Positions 17,258-25,779 of a stretch of DNA of 34,110 bases are shown here, in pieces. Below the pieces are notes generated by a model. It had not been told where the DNA came from. It ran no database searches and saw only the letters and a list, made by a program, of their open reading frames with translations. Where the stretch lies: assembly GCF_004364345.1 (NCBI RefSeq), contig NZ_SOCA01000011.1:23847-57956 (forward strand), read 5' to 3'. Position 1 is the first letter of the stretch. The number at the start of each line of letters is the position of its first letter. This DNA is from Prosthecobacter fusiformis. Lineage in GTDB: Bacteria; Verrucomicrobiota; Verrucomicrobiia; Verrucomicrobiales; Verrucomicrobiaceae. The position numbers and the translations under genes are program-made.

Positions 17258-18656
17258 GGCGGTCCACAAGGTCACGCAGGCTCATGGAGCCACGGGGATC
17301 TTCATTGGCGCTGGAACGGGCGACGACTTCGCCCGAGGCATCCTGCACTTTGGCCTTGGCACCGCTTTCCTCAGCCACCTGGTAGCTCTGGATGAGCTCC
17401 TGGGCAGAGGCGCGGAGGGCATTGATCTGGTCTTCAGACATGCCTTCATTGAGATACCAGTTGGCGAAGGCCTTGCGCTGCCAGAGCTTGTCAAAGTTGT
17501 GGCAAATCCGGTCCAGAACACGGGCGATCTCGGTGTTATTGGCCAGCAGAACCATGCTCTTGCGGTGGGAGATGCCGGGCTGCTCCACATAGCCGATTTT
17601 GAAAGCGGTGGGGATCCAGTAAGTCAGCGGCAGTTTTTCACGCATCGCGGCCAGGGCGGCATCCGCCTGCGGTTTGTCATCCATGATGCCGCGGTAAAGA
17701 ACGGCGGTGCTCAGGAAGCGACCTTCCATCGGGGAGCAGGCGGCGAAGACGGAGCCATTGTCAAAGAGGGACTTGATCATCTCTTCGATGCCCATTTCCT
17801 CGAACTTGCTGCGGTCAGGCGGTGTCAGGGGGGCAAAGGCGCACATCAGGAAGTGCAGGGACGGCTGCGGAACGAGGTTGGTCAGCAGCTCGCGCAGGCT
17901 GATTTCCACCGTGAGGAAACCGCTGAAACGCATGGAGGCGGTGATGCCAGCCAGTGCCTCCGTGATCAGCAAATTCAGGTCATCCACCGTCGGGCTTTCG
18001 ATGTTCCATTTGCGATGGGCCAGATCGAAGAGCGCCTCATTGTCAAAGATCAGGCAGGCATCGGCGGAGCGACGCAGCGTATTCAGCGCGAAGACCGTGT
18101 TATAAGGCTCCGTCACCACGGAGGAGACCTGCGGGGAAGGCAGGACTGCACAGCTCAGCACGGGAAATTCAGGATACTTGTCCTTCAGTGTCTCGATGAG
18201 CAGGGTGCCCAGGCCAGAGCCGGAACCACCCCCGATAGCGTGCAGCACAATGATGCCGCCGACGTTGTCGCACTTGTCGATTTCAAAATCCAAGCGTCCC
18301 ATCACTTCAGGAAGCACCTCACGGCCTGCGCCCAGGTAACCCACGGCAAAGTTTCCCCCAGCACCTTCCGTGCGGGAGATGAGGTTGGCGGGGTTGAATA
18401 GGGAACCGCTGGTGGCCTTGACGTTGTCGATCACGCTCGGCTCCAGATCCACCATGATGGCGCGGGGCACGTAGCTGCCGGATGAGGGTTCTCCCAGTTT
18501 GGAGAAGAATGAACTCCAGTTTCCACGCGGGGTGCCTGAGCTCTGCCCAGTCATGGGATCAATCCCATGCTCCAGGCAAACGGTCTTCCAGAAAGAAGCC
18601 GCGATTTGATTGCCCGCCTGACCTATTGAAACGACGATTGTGTTATTGACCTTCAT
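17250..18656 (-). CDS. btubA: bacterial tubulin BtubA
   Basis: The 468-aa product is a full-length tubulin matching Prosthecobacter BtubA. It has the T1 loop in SIGQAGNQIAASFW, EGAGGNFAVGY (T3), the tubulin signature GGGSGSG at residues 142-148, VVTEPYNTVFALNTL (T5 region) and the T7 region VEISLRELLTNLVP. It is the first gene of the operon and its partner BtubB is encoded next. In vitro the two form a microtubule-like filament that shows dynamic behaviour. The ATG at 18656 has only a weak ribosome site; a perfect TATAAT lies 28 bp upstream. The C terminus ends in basic residues (DLVDRRR) rather than the acidic tail of eukaryotic tubulins. Confidence 0.97.
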   Translation of the reverse strand: MKVNNTIVVSIGQAGNQIAASFWKTVCLEHGIDPMTGQSSGTPRGNWSSFFSKLGEPSSGSYVPRAIMVDLEPSVIDNVKATSGSLFNPANLISRTEGAGGNFAVGYLGAGREVLPEVMGRLDFEIDKCDNVGGIIVLHAIGGGSGSGLGTLLIETLKDKYPEFPVLSCAVLPSPQVSSVVTEPYNTVFALNTLRRSADACLIFDNEALFDLAHRKWNIESPTVDDLNLLITEALAGITASMRFSGFLTVEISLRELLTNLVPQPSLHFLMCAFAPLTPPDRSKFEEMGIEEMIKSLFDNGSVFAACSPMEGRFLSTAVLYRGIMDDKPQADAALAAMREKLPLTYWIPTAFKIGYVEQPGISHRKSMVLLANNTEIARVLDRICHNFDKLWQRKAFANWYLNEGMSEDQINALRASAQELIQSYQVAEESGAKAKVQDASGEVVARSSANEDPRGSMSLRDLVDRRR

Positions 18657-18683
18657 TCAGTGACTCGAATTTCAACCTTTTCT

Positions 18684-18720
18684 ATTATATTTGAGAATAT
18701 TTGCAACAGTTGTTCTCAAA
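18684..18720 (-). promoter_or_regulatory. btubA promoter -10 box and nested inverted repeat (candidate operator)
   Basis: On the minus strand a perfect TATAAT lies at 18689-18684, placing transcription start near 18677 and giving a leader of about 20 nt. Directly upstream, TTTGAGAA (18690-18697) and TTCTCAAA (18713-18720) form an 8-bp inverted repeat with a 15-bp spacer, and a smaller palindrome CAAC-A-GTTG (18704-18712) sits inside it. No good -35 hexamer is present at the usual spacing (17-bp position reads CAACTG). A protein bound to the repeat would cover the -35 region, so it may be an activator or repressor site. Confidence 0.6.
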
Positions 18721-19009
18721 ATGATAACTCTTCCTTTTCATGTTAGCAAGAATGATCCCAATTTGCTCACAGGTTTCAAAAAGTTTGGCTATCTATAACC
18801 GCGATTAGCCATTCTGCCTAAATTATCGGGGCCGCGCAGGCTTTCCAATGGAATAATAGGCCGAATTTAACAATTTTCTTACAAATCGAGGGATTCGCAC
18901 AATGTGTAGGAGCGGATGTGACGCTCTTGCTAACCGGAAATCGGCTGCGTGATATCCTCATTCGAAAATTGACTCATCAGCCATACCGCCCAGATGATAG
19001 GGCTGAGTC
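18721..19009. other. divergent intergenic region between btubA and the isomerase-like gene
   Basis: The rest of this gene-free stretch (353 bp with the btubA promoter) is clearly more A+T-rich than the coding surroundings. It must hold the promoter of the plus-strand isomerase-like gene, but no convincing -35/-10 pair was found; the best is TTGCTA at 18927 with a poor -10 near 18950. No open frame with coding character and no strong hairpin was seen. Confidence 0.6.
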
Positions 19010-19945
19010 GTGCCTATACCTCCTTCCATTCTTTCTCTCTCCACTTGCTGGAACAGCCACCGTCATACTGATGGGCGATTGCTTGCCGAGGAAGCGAGAG
19101 ATTTGGGTTTTGAATGGATCGAGGTCAGTCATGGAACCAAGATTTCTCTGCTGCCCGGTTTGCTGGAGGCCGTCGCAGCAAGGGAGATCAAGGTCAGCAG
19201 CGTGCATAACTTTTGTCCGCCACCGGTGGAGGTGTTGATGGATGCGCCTGATGTGTATGAGTTTACATCTCCAAAAGCCTGGGAGCGCAACCGGGCTATC
19301 CTGCTGACCCAAAAGACACTGGCTATGGCACCCCGTTTTGGCACGGACCGGGTGGTCATCCACCTGGGCAGTGCGCGGGTGCGTTCCATCACGGATAAAC
19401 TGGAAGCGATGGCGCGTGGCGGGCAGCTTTATTCCAGGGACTATTGTAATCTAAAGTTAAAACTCGTGGCGCAGCGGGAGGCCGCCAGTGCCCAGGCTCT
19501 GGAGTATGTGCGCATCGCTTTGGATCAACTCCTTCCCGTCTGTGAAAAAGAAGGCGTGCGGCTGGGGATCGAGACCCGCAGCCACTATGAGCAGATCCCG
19601 AATCAGCGTGAAATGCTGCTGTTGTTAGATGAATATAAGGACTGTCCCTGGATCGGCTCCTGGCATGATTTCGGCCATGTGCAGCGCCAGGCGAATCTCG
19701 CTCTTTTGGATCCAGGACTGTATCTTTCACAGATCGCCCCGCGCTTGCTCGGCTGCCATGTGCATGATGTGCAATGGCCGATGAAGGATCATCGCGCGCC
19801 GCTGAGCACGGGCGGTGTTGCTCTTGAAAAATGGCTACCTTTGCTGCCACCTGGCGTTCCCTTGATCTGGGAGCTTAGTCCAGGCATCCGGCGTGATGAT
19901 TTGGTGGTAGCACTCAGCCGATGGCAGGAAAAATTTTCAGCCTAA
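19010..19945 (+). CDS. sugar phosphate isomerase/epimerase-like TIM-barrel protein
   Basis: The 311-aa product has the xylose isomerase-like TIM barrel pattern: LAEEARDLGFEWIEVSHG, VSSVHNFCPPP, DRVVIHLGSARV, CEKEGVRLGIETRSHYEQ, IGSWHDFGHVQRQ, LGCHVHDVQWPMKDHRAPL and PLIWELSPG. The Glu, His and Asp residues at strand ends in the last four blocks fit the usual metal site of the family, which includes sugar isomerases, epimerases and AP endonuclease 2. Substrate is unknown and no signal peptide is seen. The start codon is GTG at 19010. It is divergent from btubA and is followed by the DUF1549 gene after 59 bp. Confidence 0.8.
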   Translation: MPIPPSILSLSTCWNSHRHTDGRLLAEEARDLGFEWIEVSHGTKISLLPGLLEAVAAREIKVSSVHNFCPPPVEVLMDAPDVYEFTSPKAWERNRAILLTQKTLAMAPRFGTDRVVIHLGSARVRSITDKLEAMARGGQLYSRDYCNLKLKLVAQREAASAQALEYVRIALDQLLPVCEKEGVRLGIETRSHYEQIPNQREMLLLLDEYKDCPWIGSWHDFGHVQRQANLALLDPGLYLSQIAPRLLGCHVHDVQWPMKDHRAPLSTGGVALEKWLPLLPPGVPLIWELSPGIRRDDLVVALSRWQEKFSA

Positions 19946-20004
19946 CGAAAAAGATTTATTTTGGTTTGTGAAAAAGTCGGCGCGGCAGGCCGTAGGTTTG
20001 TCAT

Positions 20005-22347
20005 ATGAACCGCATGCGCCACATCGCCCTGCTCGCCGTCCTGGCACTCGTCACGGCTGCTCAAGCAGCTCCTGACACTCAGTCTGCTGCCCGTGAGATT
20101 GATGACATTCTTAAAGCCGACTGGAAGAAGAATAACCTGAAAGGCAATCCAGAACTGGATGACAACACTTTCATCCGCCGCATTTATCTGGACATCACTG
20201 GCCGCATCCCGACGACCCGTGAGGTGGAAACCTTCATGAGCTCCCAGGCACCGGACAAGCGCGCCAAGCTTATTGACCACCTGCTGGCATCCGAGGGTTA
20301 TGTGCAGCACACCTACAATTACTTTGCGGACGTCCTCCGCGCCCAGACCAACGGCAGCCAGGCTGGATTGATCACCGGTGCCGCCTACACCAACTATCTC
20401 AAAGAAAGCCTGCGCAAAAACAAGCCCTACGACCAGATCGTCCGCGACCTCGTCGCCGCTGAAGGGGAATCCTGGGACAACGGGGCCATCGGTTATTACA
20501 TGCGTGATCGTGGCATGCCGCTGGATAACATGGCCAATACCGCCCGTGTCTTTTTAGGTACCCGCGTGGAGTGCGCCCAGTGCCATAACCATCCGTTCGA
20601 CAAATGGACGCAGATGCAGTTCTTCCAGATGGCGGCCTTCACCTACCCGGTGCAGACCAATGATTATTTTGACGACAGCACCCGGGGTGCCCAGACCATC
20701 ATGAATCAGCGCCTGAAGGACGCTCGCGACAAATATAAAATTCCCGTCGTCAGCAAGAAGATGACGGACAAGGAGAAAGCTCAGGTCAAGCGTGACGCTG
20801 AAAAGATCGGCAAGCAGGCCCGCCTGGCCGGTGAAGCTGTTCGCAAGGACAACCGTTACATTGAGGAGGCCCTTGCCGATGTCCGCAACCTCAAACGCTA
20901 CACCAACGTCAGCTTCCAGGATAACCGCAAGCTAGTACTTCCTCACGATTATCAATATACTGATGCCAAGCCCAAGTCCCGTGTCGAGCCTGCCACCATG
21001 TACGGCCACGCTGCGGAAGTGAAAGTGGGCGAAACCCAGCTCCAGGCCTATGCCCGGTGGATGACCCGGGATAACGAACGATTCAACAAAGTCATCGCCA
21101 ACCGCCTTTGGAAGCGCGCTTTCGGCCTCGCTCTCATCGAGCCGCTGGATGAGCTCATGGACAGCACCGTCCCGATGAATCCTGAATTGCAGGCCCATTT
21201 GGAAAAGCTCATCGTCTCCCTGGACTATGACATGCAGGCCTTCCTGCGTATTCTTTACAACACCAGTGCCTACCAGCGCCAGGTCACCCGCGAGGAGATC
21301 GCCCCCGGCATCGTTTATCATTTCACCGGCCCGATCCTGCGCCGTATGTCGGCTGAGCAGATGTGGGATTCTTTCGTGACCTTGATCAACCCGAATCCGG
21401 ACATGCCCAATGAACCGCTTCGTGAGACCTTCACCAACCGCATCCTTGCTGCCAAAAAGATCAATGACTCCATGGAAGCGCTGACTCCTGAGGAAGTCCT
21501 GGCCGGTGCCGAAAAAACAGGCAACCTTTACAAAAAACAGGCTGACAGGATTCGCGTTCTTCAGGCAAAAATATCCGAAGCCCGCGCCAAGGAGGACAAG
21601 GTCTCGGCAGACAAATACCGCAAAGATTTGTCCCAGCTTGAGCGTGAAACACGCACCTCCGTGAATGAGAACCTCCTCATCCCCGGCATGAAAAAACTGG
21701 CCACAGACCTGGGCGTGGTCCCCACTCTGCTTTCCCCCGGTAAAAAAGGTGAAGCCGTGGTCGCAAGCGCCAGCATGGACATGATGATGATGGCCAGTGA
21801 GGGCAATGTCTCTGAAAAAATCTTCCTCCCCGGCTACGATACTCCCAAGCGTTCCGCTGAAGAGGAGAAAGCACTGCGTGAAAGCCGTGAAGCAGTCTGG
21901 AAGGAAGAGGCTGAGTTCTACGGCCTCCCTGATAAACAACTGCGTGACTATTACCGCGCCCGTGGTGAGCAGGTCCGTAGCTGGGTGCGCTCTGCCGAAC
22001 TGGACAGCCCCGCCCCCCGTGGCCATTACCTGCGTGAATTCGGCCAAAGCGACCGTGAAACCATCGAAAACGCCAACCTCGAAGCCAGCGTGCCCCAGGC
22101 CCTGGCCATGATGAACGGCCAGCTCATGCCGCAGATCATGCACCGCCACAGCCAGCTCATGCTGACTGTCAGCAAGGCCCAGTATCCGGATGACAAGGTG
22201 GAGGCCATTTATAAAACCCTCCTTTCCCGCAAGCCTACCGCCAAGGAAAAGGAAGTGTGGATGAAGGCCCAGGACGGAGGTCTCGTCGCCATCGAAGACC
22301 TCATCTTCTCTCTCCTCAACACCCAGCAGTTCATTTTCATTCAGTAA
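20005..22347 (+). CDS. secreted DUF1549/DUF1553 protein (planctomycete/verrucomicrobial type)
   Basis: The 780-aa product begins with a signal peptide (MRHIALLAVLALVTAAQA after a short MNR lead). The DUF1549 region covers about residues 30-230 (FIRRIYLDITGRIPT, RAKLIDHLLAS, RVFLGTRVECAQCHNHPFDKW), including a CxxCH at Cys190-His194. The DUF1553 region covers roughly 340-470 and 690-770 (NRLWKRAFGLALIEPLDEL, LRRMSAEQMWDSFVTL, ALAMMNGQLM). A charged helical insert separates its parts. Such proteins form two-gene modules with DUF1501 proteins; their biochemical role is not settled. The DUF1501 gene follows after 34 bp. The CxxCH may or may not bind haem. Confidence 0.88.
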   Translation: MNRMRHIALLAVLALVTAAQAAPDTQSAAREIDDILKADWKKNNLKGNPELDDNTFIRRIYLDITGRIPTTREVETFMSSQAPDKRAKLIDHLLASEGYVQHTYNYFADVLRAQTNGSQAGLITGAAYTNYLKESLRKNKPYDQIVRDLVAAEGESWDNGAIGYYMRDRGMPLDNMANTARVFLGTRVECAQCHNHPFDKWTQMQFFQMAAFTYPVQTNDYFDDSTRGAQTIMNQRLKDARDKYKIPVVSKKMTDKEKAQVKRDAEKIGKQARLAGEAVRKDNRYIEEALADVRNLKRYTNVSFQDNRKLVLPHDYQYTDAKPKSRVEPATMYGHAAEVKVGETQLQAYARWMTRDNERFNKVIANRLWKRAFGLALIEPLDELMDSTVPMNPELQAHLEKLIVSLDYDMQAFLRILYNTSAYQRQVTREEIAPGIVYHFTGPILRRMSAEQMWDSFVTLINPNPDMPNEPLRETFTNRILAAKKINDSMEALTPEEVLAGAEKTGNLYKKQADRIRVLQAKISEARAKEDKVSADKYRKDLSQLERETRTSVNENLLIPGMKKLATDLGVVPTLLSPGKKGEAVVASASMDMMMMASEGNVSEKIFLPGYDTPKRSAEEEKALRESREAVWKEEAEFYGLPDKQLRDYYRARGEQVRSWVRSAELDSPAPRGHYLREFGQSDRETIENANLEASVPQALAMMNGQLMPQIMHRHSQLMLTVSKAQYPDDKVEAIYKTLLSRKPTAKEKEVWMKAQDGGLVAIEDLIFSLLNTQQFIFIQ

Positions 22348-22381
22348 CACCGCCGTTAGCCACCCTTAACCGACCACCCGT

Positions 22382-23695
22382 ATGCGCCAAGAACTCACCA
22401 ACAAACTTTTCCGCTCCGGTGAAATCAGCCGTCGCGATTTTGCCGCCAAGACCGCCTCCTCGCTTCTCGGCGTGGGCCTCCTGGGCAGCTACATGAACGG
22501 CAAGTCCTACGGGGCTTTTGAAAACTCCTCCAAGCTGAAGCAGGTCGCCACGGCCAAAAACGTCATCTACTTGTACATGTCCGGCGGCCAGAGCCACATG
22601 GACACTTGGGATCCAAAAGTCGGTGTGGAAACCGCCGGCCCGACGAAGCCCATCAAGACCAGTGCAGACGGAGTGCGCATTTCGGAATACCTTCCGCTGA
22701 GCGCCCGCCAGATGCATCACGCCTGCGTCATCAACAGCCTTACCTCCACCCAGGGTGCGCATGAGCAGGGAAACTACATGATGCACACCAGCTATGACCT
22801 GCGTGGCACCATCCGCCATCCCGCCATGGGCGCTTGGCTGAATGTCTTCCAGGGCGGTGGCAACAGCACCCTGCCAAACTTCGTTTTCATCGGCAATGAC
22901 AGCCGCCATCCCGGCTCCGGTTTCTTCCCGGCCCAGTACAGCCCGCTGTATGTGAACAATCCTGAAAACGGCCTCAAAAACGTCAAGCTCCAGCCTGGCC
23001 TTACCGAAGACCGCTTCATGAAGCGCATGAGCCTGGCTGAAGACCTGGACCAGGATTTCCGTTCCACCTTCCAGCATCGCAACGTCAAGGCCTACAGCGA
23101 CATGTATGACAGCGCCATGTCCATGATGAAGTCCGAAGACCTCAAAGCCTTCGACCTCACAGAAGAGCCGGAAGAACTGCGCAAATCATATGGCAAAGAA
23201 GCCTTCGGCCAGGGTTGCCTTCTCGCCCGCCGTCTGGTGGAGCGCGGCGTCCGTTTTGTGGAGGTCAGCCTCGGCGGATGGGATACCCACAATTCCAATT
23301 TCGTCCGCGTCCCTGAGCTTTGCGATACCCTGGACAAAGGACTGGCCACACTCCTGGAAGACCTCAATGCCCGTGGCCTGCTGAAGGACACCCTCGTCGT
23401 CCTCACTTCTGAGTTTGGCCGCACGCCAGACATCAATCTCAACGTCGGTCGTGACCACTATCCGAAAGCCTTCTCCGCCGTTCTGGCCGGTGGCGGCATC
23501 GCCGGTGGCGTGACCTATGGCAAGACCGACAAAGAAGGCCGCGAGGTTATCGAGGACAAGGTTCAAATTGGTGACTTCAATGCCACCATCGCCTACGCCC
23601 TCGGCCTGCCTCTGGACCAAGTCATCTACAGCCCCAGCAAGCGCCCCTTCACCATCGCCGACAAAGGCAAGCCGATCACCAATCTCTTCGCCTAA
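22382..23695 (+). CDS. DUF1501 protein with Tat-like signal
   Basis: The 437-aa product opens with a twin-arginine-type export signal (EISRRDFAAKTASSLLGVGLL) and continues with the DUF1501 pattern: VIYLYMSGGQSHMDTWDPK, CVINSLTSTQGAHEQGNYMM, GVRFVEVSLGGWDTHNSN, LVVLTSEFGRTPDIN and GRDHYPKAFSAVLAGGGIAGG. These belong to the sulfatase/alkaline-phosphatase-like fold and usually pair with DUF1549 proteins, as here. Substrate unknown. A clear intrinsic terminator follows 33 bp downstream and ends the module. Confidence 0.9.
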   Translation: MRQELTNKLFRSGEISRRDFAAKTASSLLGVGLLGSYMNGKSYGAFENSSKLKQVATAKNVIYLYMSGGQSHMDTWDPKVGVETAGPTKPIKTSADGVRISEYLPLSARQMHHACVINSLTSTQGAHEQGNYMMHTSYDLRGTIRHPAMGAWLNVFQGGGNSTLPNFVFIGNDSRHPGSGFFPAQYSPLYVNNPENGLKNVKLQPGLTEDRFMKRMSLAEDLDQDFRSTFQHRNVKAYSDMYDSAMSMMKSEDLKAFDLTEEPEELRKSYGKEAFGQGCLLARRLVERGVRFVEVSLGGWDTHNSNFVRVPELCDTLDKGLATLLEDLNARGLLKDTLVVLTSEFGRTPDINLNVGRDHYPKAFSAVLAGGGIAGGVTYGKTDKEGREVIEDKVQIGDFNATIAYALGLPLDQVIYSPSKRPFTIADKGKPITNLFA

Positions 23696-23727
23696 CCATC
23701 CGCGATTATCTCAATTCCAAAGAAAAC

Positions 23728-23755
23728 GCCAGTCCGCTCCCGGGCTGGCTTTTTT
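23728..23755 (+). terminator. intrinsic terminator after the DUF1501 gene
   Basis: GCCAGTCCG (23728-23736) pairs with CGGGCTGGC (23741-23749), 9 bp including one G-U pair, with a 4-nt loop, followed by six T residues and then CTTTT. Confidence 0.92.
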
Positions 23756-23803
23756 CTTTTCCCGACAGCGCCAACCGGAAGTAAACGTCCCGCCCGCATA
23801 AGC

Positions 23804-24156
23804 AAGGAGTGAGTGCGTCCCGCCCCTTCAAGCAAGGAGTGGGGGCGTCTCGCCCCCATAGACTGAGGCCAGGATGGCCTCACATCTTGTCTTGATCAGC
23901 GGGAAGGAAAAGATCCGTGCAGCGAGCGAGGTGCTTCCCCAGTCGGGGCGGGACGCCCCAACTCCTTGGGTTGCGTTGCGGGCATGTGCAAGGAGAGGGG
24001 GCGACGCTGAAACAAGGAGTGGGGGCGTCCCGCCCCCACAGACTGAGGCCAGGATGGCCTCACACTGCGGTCTCGATGAACAGGAATGCCAAACATCCTC
24101 GCAGCACATCAAGGGAGCTGCCCCCAGTCGGGGCGAGACGCCCCAACACCTTGGGT
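23804..24156. repeat. REP-like composite repeats, two diverged tandem copies plus fragments
   Basis: Two related units, 23834-23967 and 24014-24152, repeat with a period of about 180 bp. Each unit begins with AAGGAGTGGGGGCG and ends with the inverse (GACGCCCC, then ACTCCTT or ACACCTT), so each is bounded by inverted ends. Inside are three hairpins: GGGGGCG/CGCCCCC (loop TCT or TCC), GAGGCCA/TGGCCTC (23865-23881 and 24045-24061, identical) and GGGGCG/CGCCCC. Truncated heads lie at about 23804 and 23989. The sequence between hairpins has drifted. Open frames crossing this region lack coding character, so the 516-bp gap between genes holds no gene. Confidence 0.85.
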
Positions 24157-24211
24157 TGGGCTTCACGATCCCCAAGTCCACAACGCCCCCTTCAAGCGGT
24201 CTAACCAACCA

Positions 24212-25564
24212 TCATTTAAAAACTCGTTTCAGCACCGCCTTTTCCTCCGGCGTCAGCGTCTCGCGCCACACTTGCTCACCACCCTGGCCCTGATGGGCAG
24301 TGCTGCCTGCGGCACCTGGGCCTTGATAGGTCTTGTCCACTTCGTGCTCGCCATCTTGCAGGCTCAGCATCGTGCTCAGTTGCGCGCGTGAGTAGTCGGA
24401 ATTGGAGACCGCTTCATTCTTGTTGGTGCCAAAATTGTTTTCATCTTCAGACAAAGTCAGTGGGGCCGTACCGGGGCCGCGTGAGATGCCGCCTTCGCCG
24501 GGGCCATCTCCTTCCTGGCCGCTGCCTGGCTCTCCCTCGCCCATTTGGCGCAGCATTTCGGCCAGTTCATCATCCTCCCCTTCGCCATCCCCCAGGAAGC
24601 CTGGATTCTTAGACATGCCCTCGCATTCACCGGCGCTTTTTTTTAGGGACTCGCGCATTTGGTCCAGTTGCTCTTTAGAAAGGGACTGCAGGTTTTTCGG
24701 GTCGATCTGAGCCAGCTCCTTCAGCAGGTCCGGATTCAGCTCCAAGGCACTGTTTTGCAGGCTTTTCAGTGCCTCATCCAGATCCTTCATCATCTGGTCT
24801 TTGGAGGTTTGGGAAAGCTTGTCTGCGTAGTTTTGCAGCGCATTCAGGCTGCGTTCGATGGCGGCTAAATTTTGCGCCATCTGCGCCATGTCCCGCTGCA
24901 ATTGCTCTTTCAGCGTATCGCTGGCGTGCAGGCTATCGTGGCTGAACCACTTATCTGGGGGCTGATCTCGCAGTTCGGCGATCTTCGCTGCCTGCTCATC
25001 TTTTTCTTCCGGGGTGATCAGCTTTTCCTCCTCCAGTTTTTCCAGCCACTCATCCATCTGCTGCCAGGCCTGCGGCTCCACTGGCGGCTGTGTGGCGATG
25101 GCTTCAGGGGAAAGGGGCATCCACAGTGCCAGGGCGATGCTGGCAGCACTGGTCAGCCAGGGGGCCGTGAGGCGGGTCCAGCTCCATTGCCAACCGTCCG
25201 TCTTCCGGGCCGGAATCTCAGGCCACGGTCCCCGTCCGGCCTGGGCCACACTCAGGGCATTGTGCAGCCGCCATTGAGACTCCAGCCGCACCAGTGCCTG
25301 TGTGGGTGTGATGAATCGGCTCCTTGCCAGCAGGTGGCTCACCACGATGAGCATGGCCAGGCTTCCGGCGGCCCAGGGGCCGGCCTGCGCAGCATTCACA
25401 TCCACCCCGCGCGAGCGGAGGGTGAGGATGAGCACAAAAGCTAGAACCCCAGTTACAATCAACAGCGGCGTCAGCTTCTCCAGCCACCAGCCTAGATTCA
25501 CCTTGCGGGCAGTGCGCCGTGCCAGCGCCAGCCATTGGGCGGAGAGGGGATCCGGGTCTTTCAT
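24212..25564 (-). CDS. membrane protein with long coiled coil and acidic/glycine-rich tail, function unknown
   Basis: The 450-aa product has two adjacent N-terminal membrane helices (about 31-49 and 62-80), a third near 133-149 and a hydrophilic C-terminal part. From about 165 to 315 it is rich in Glu, Lys, Gln and Leu (WLEKLEEEKLITPEEKDEQ, LKEQLQRDMAQMAQNL, LTQT-like heptads) and probably forms a coiled coil. From about 320 to 370 it is Gly/Glu/Asp-rich. The N-terminal topology resembles DUF4175-like proteins found beside MoxR/von Willebrand gene sets, but I cannot assign it firmly. The ATG at 25564 is chosen because the frame upstream looks non-coding. It is divergent from the kinase gene. 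Confidence 0.75.
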   Translation of the reverse strand: MKDPDPLSAQWLALARRTARKVNLGWWLEKLTPLLIVTGVLAFVLILTLRSRGVDVNAAQAGPWAAGSLAMLIVVSHLLARSRFITPTQALVRLESQWRLHNALSVAQAGRGPWPEIPARKTDGWQWSWTRLTAPWLTSAASIALALWMPLSPEAIATQPPVEPQAWQQMDEWLEKLEEEKLITPEEKDEQAAKIAELRDQPPDKWFSHDSLHASDTLKEQLQRDMAQMAQNLAAIERSLNALQNYADKLSQTSKDQMMKDLDEALKSLQNSALELNPDLLKELAQIDPKNLQSLSKEQLDQMRESLKKSAGECEGMSKNPGFLGDGEGEDDELAEMLRQMGEGEPGSGQEGDGPGEGGISRGPGTAPLTLSEDENNFGTNKNEAVSNSDYSRAQLSTMLSLQDGEHEVDKTYQGPGAAGSTAHQGQGGEQVWRETLTPEEKAVLKRVFK

Positions 25565-25779
25565 GACCGCGCATGATAGTGGACGGGAGTCAGCCTGACC
25601 ACTGCAATTCCTGGATATTTCAGGCTCCGTTCTCCGTCTCTTGACCATGCCTGGACCGTGTTTGAGCGGAGAGGGAACAATGACCGCTGGCCAAATAGGG
25701 TGAGCGAAACGATGAATCCTTTCATTTTTGTTCCTGAATTGGGCATAAAGCTAGCTCTTAGAGATCGTTAAATCCAAAC
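25565..25779. promoter_or_regulatory. divergent intergenic region between the coiled-coil protein and kinase genes
   Basis: This 215-bp stretch should carry promoters for both outward genes. No convincing -35/-10 pair was identified; CATAAA near 25743 is a possible plus-strand -10 box. No hairpin of note. Confidence 0.4.

Noticed and set aside
15910..18656. Alternative identity of the tubulin genes as FtsZ or TubZ
   Set aside because: Full tubulin length, HVGQCGNQ/SIGQAGNQ openings and T7 loops LNTDLSEF and VEISLREL are of true tubulin type, and the bklc neighbour fits Btub.
18927..18955. TTGCTA with a downstream TGATAT as promoter of the isomerase-like gene
   Set aside because: The -10 matches only three of six consensus positions.
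20932..22350. Long minus-strand open frame (472 aa) opposite the DUF1549 gene
   Set aside because: Antisense shadow of a GC-rich gene with strong motifs on the plus strand; its product has no recognisable motif.
23874..24391. Overlapping plus-strand frames across the composite repeats
   Set aside because: They translate palindromic repeat DNA and run into the opposite-strand coiled-coil gene; no coding character.
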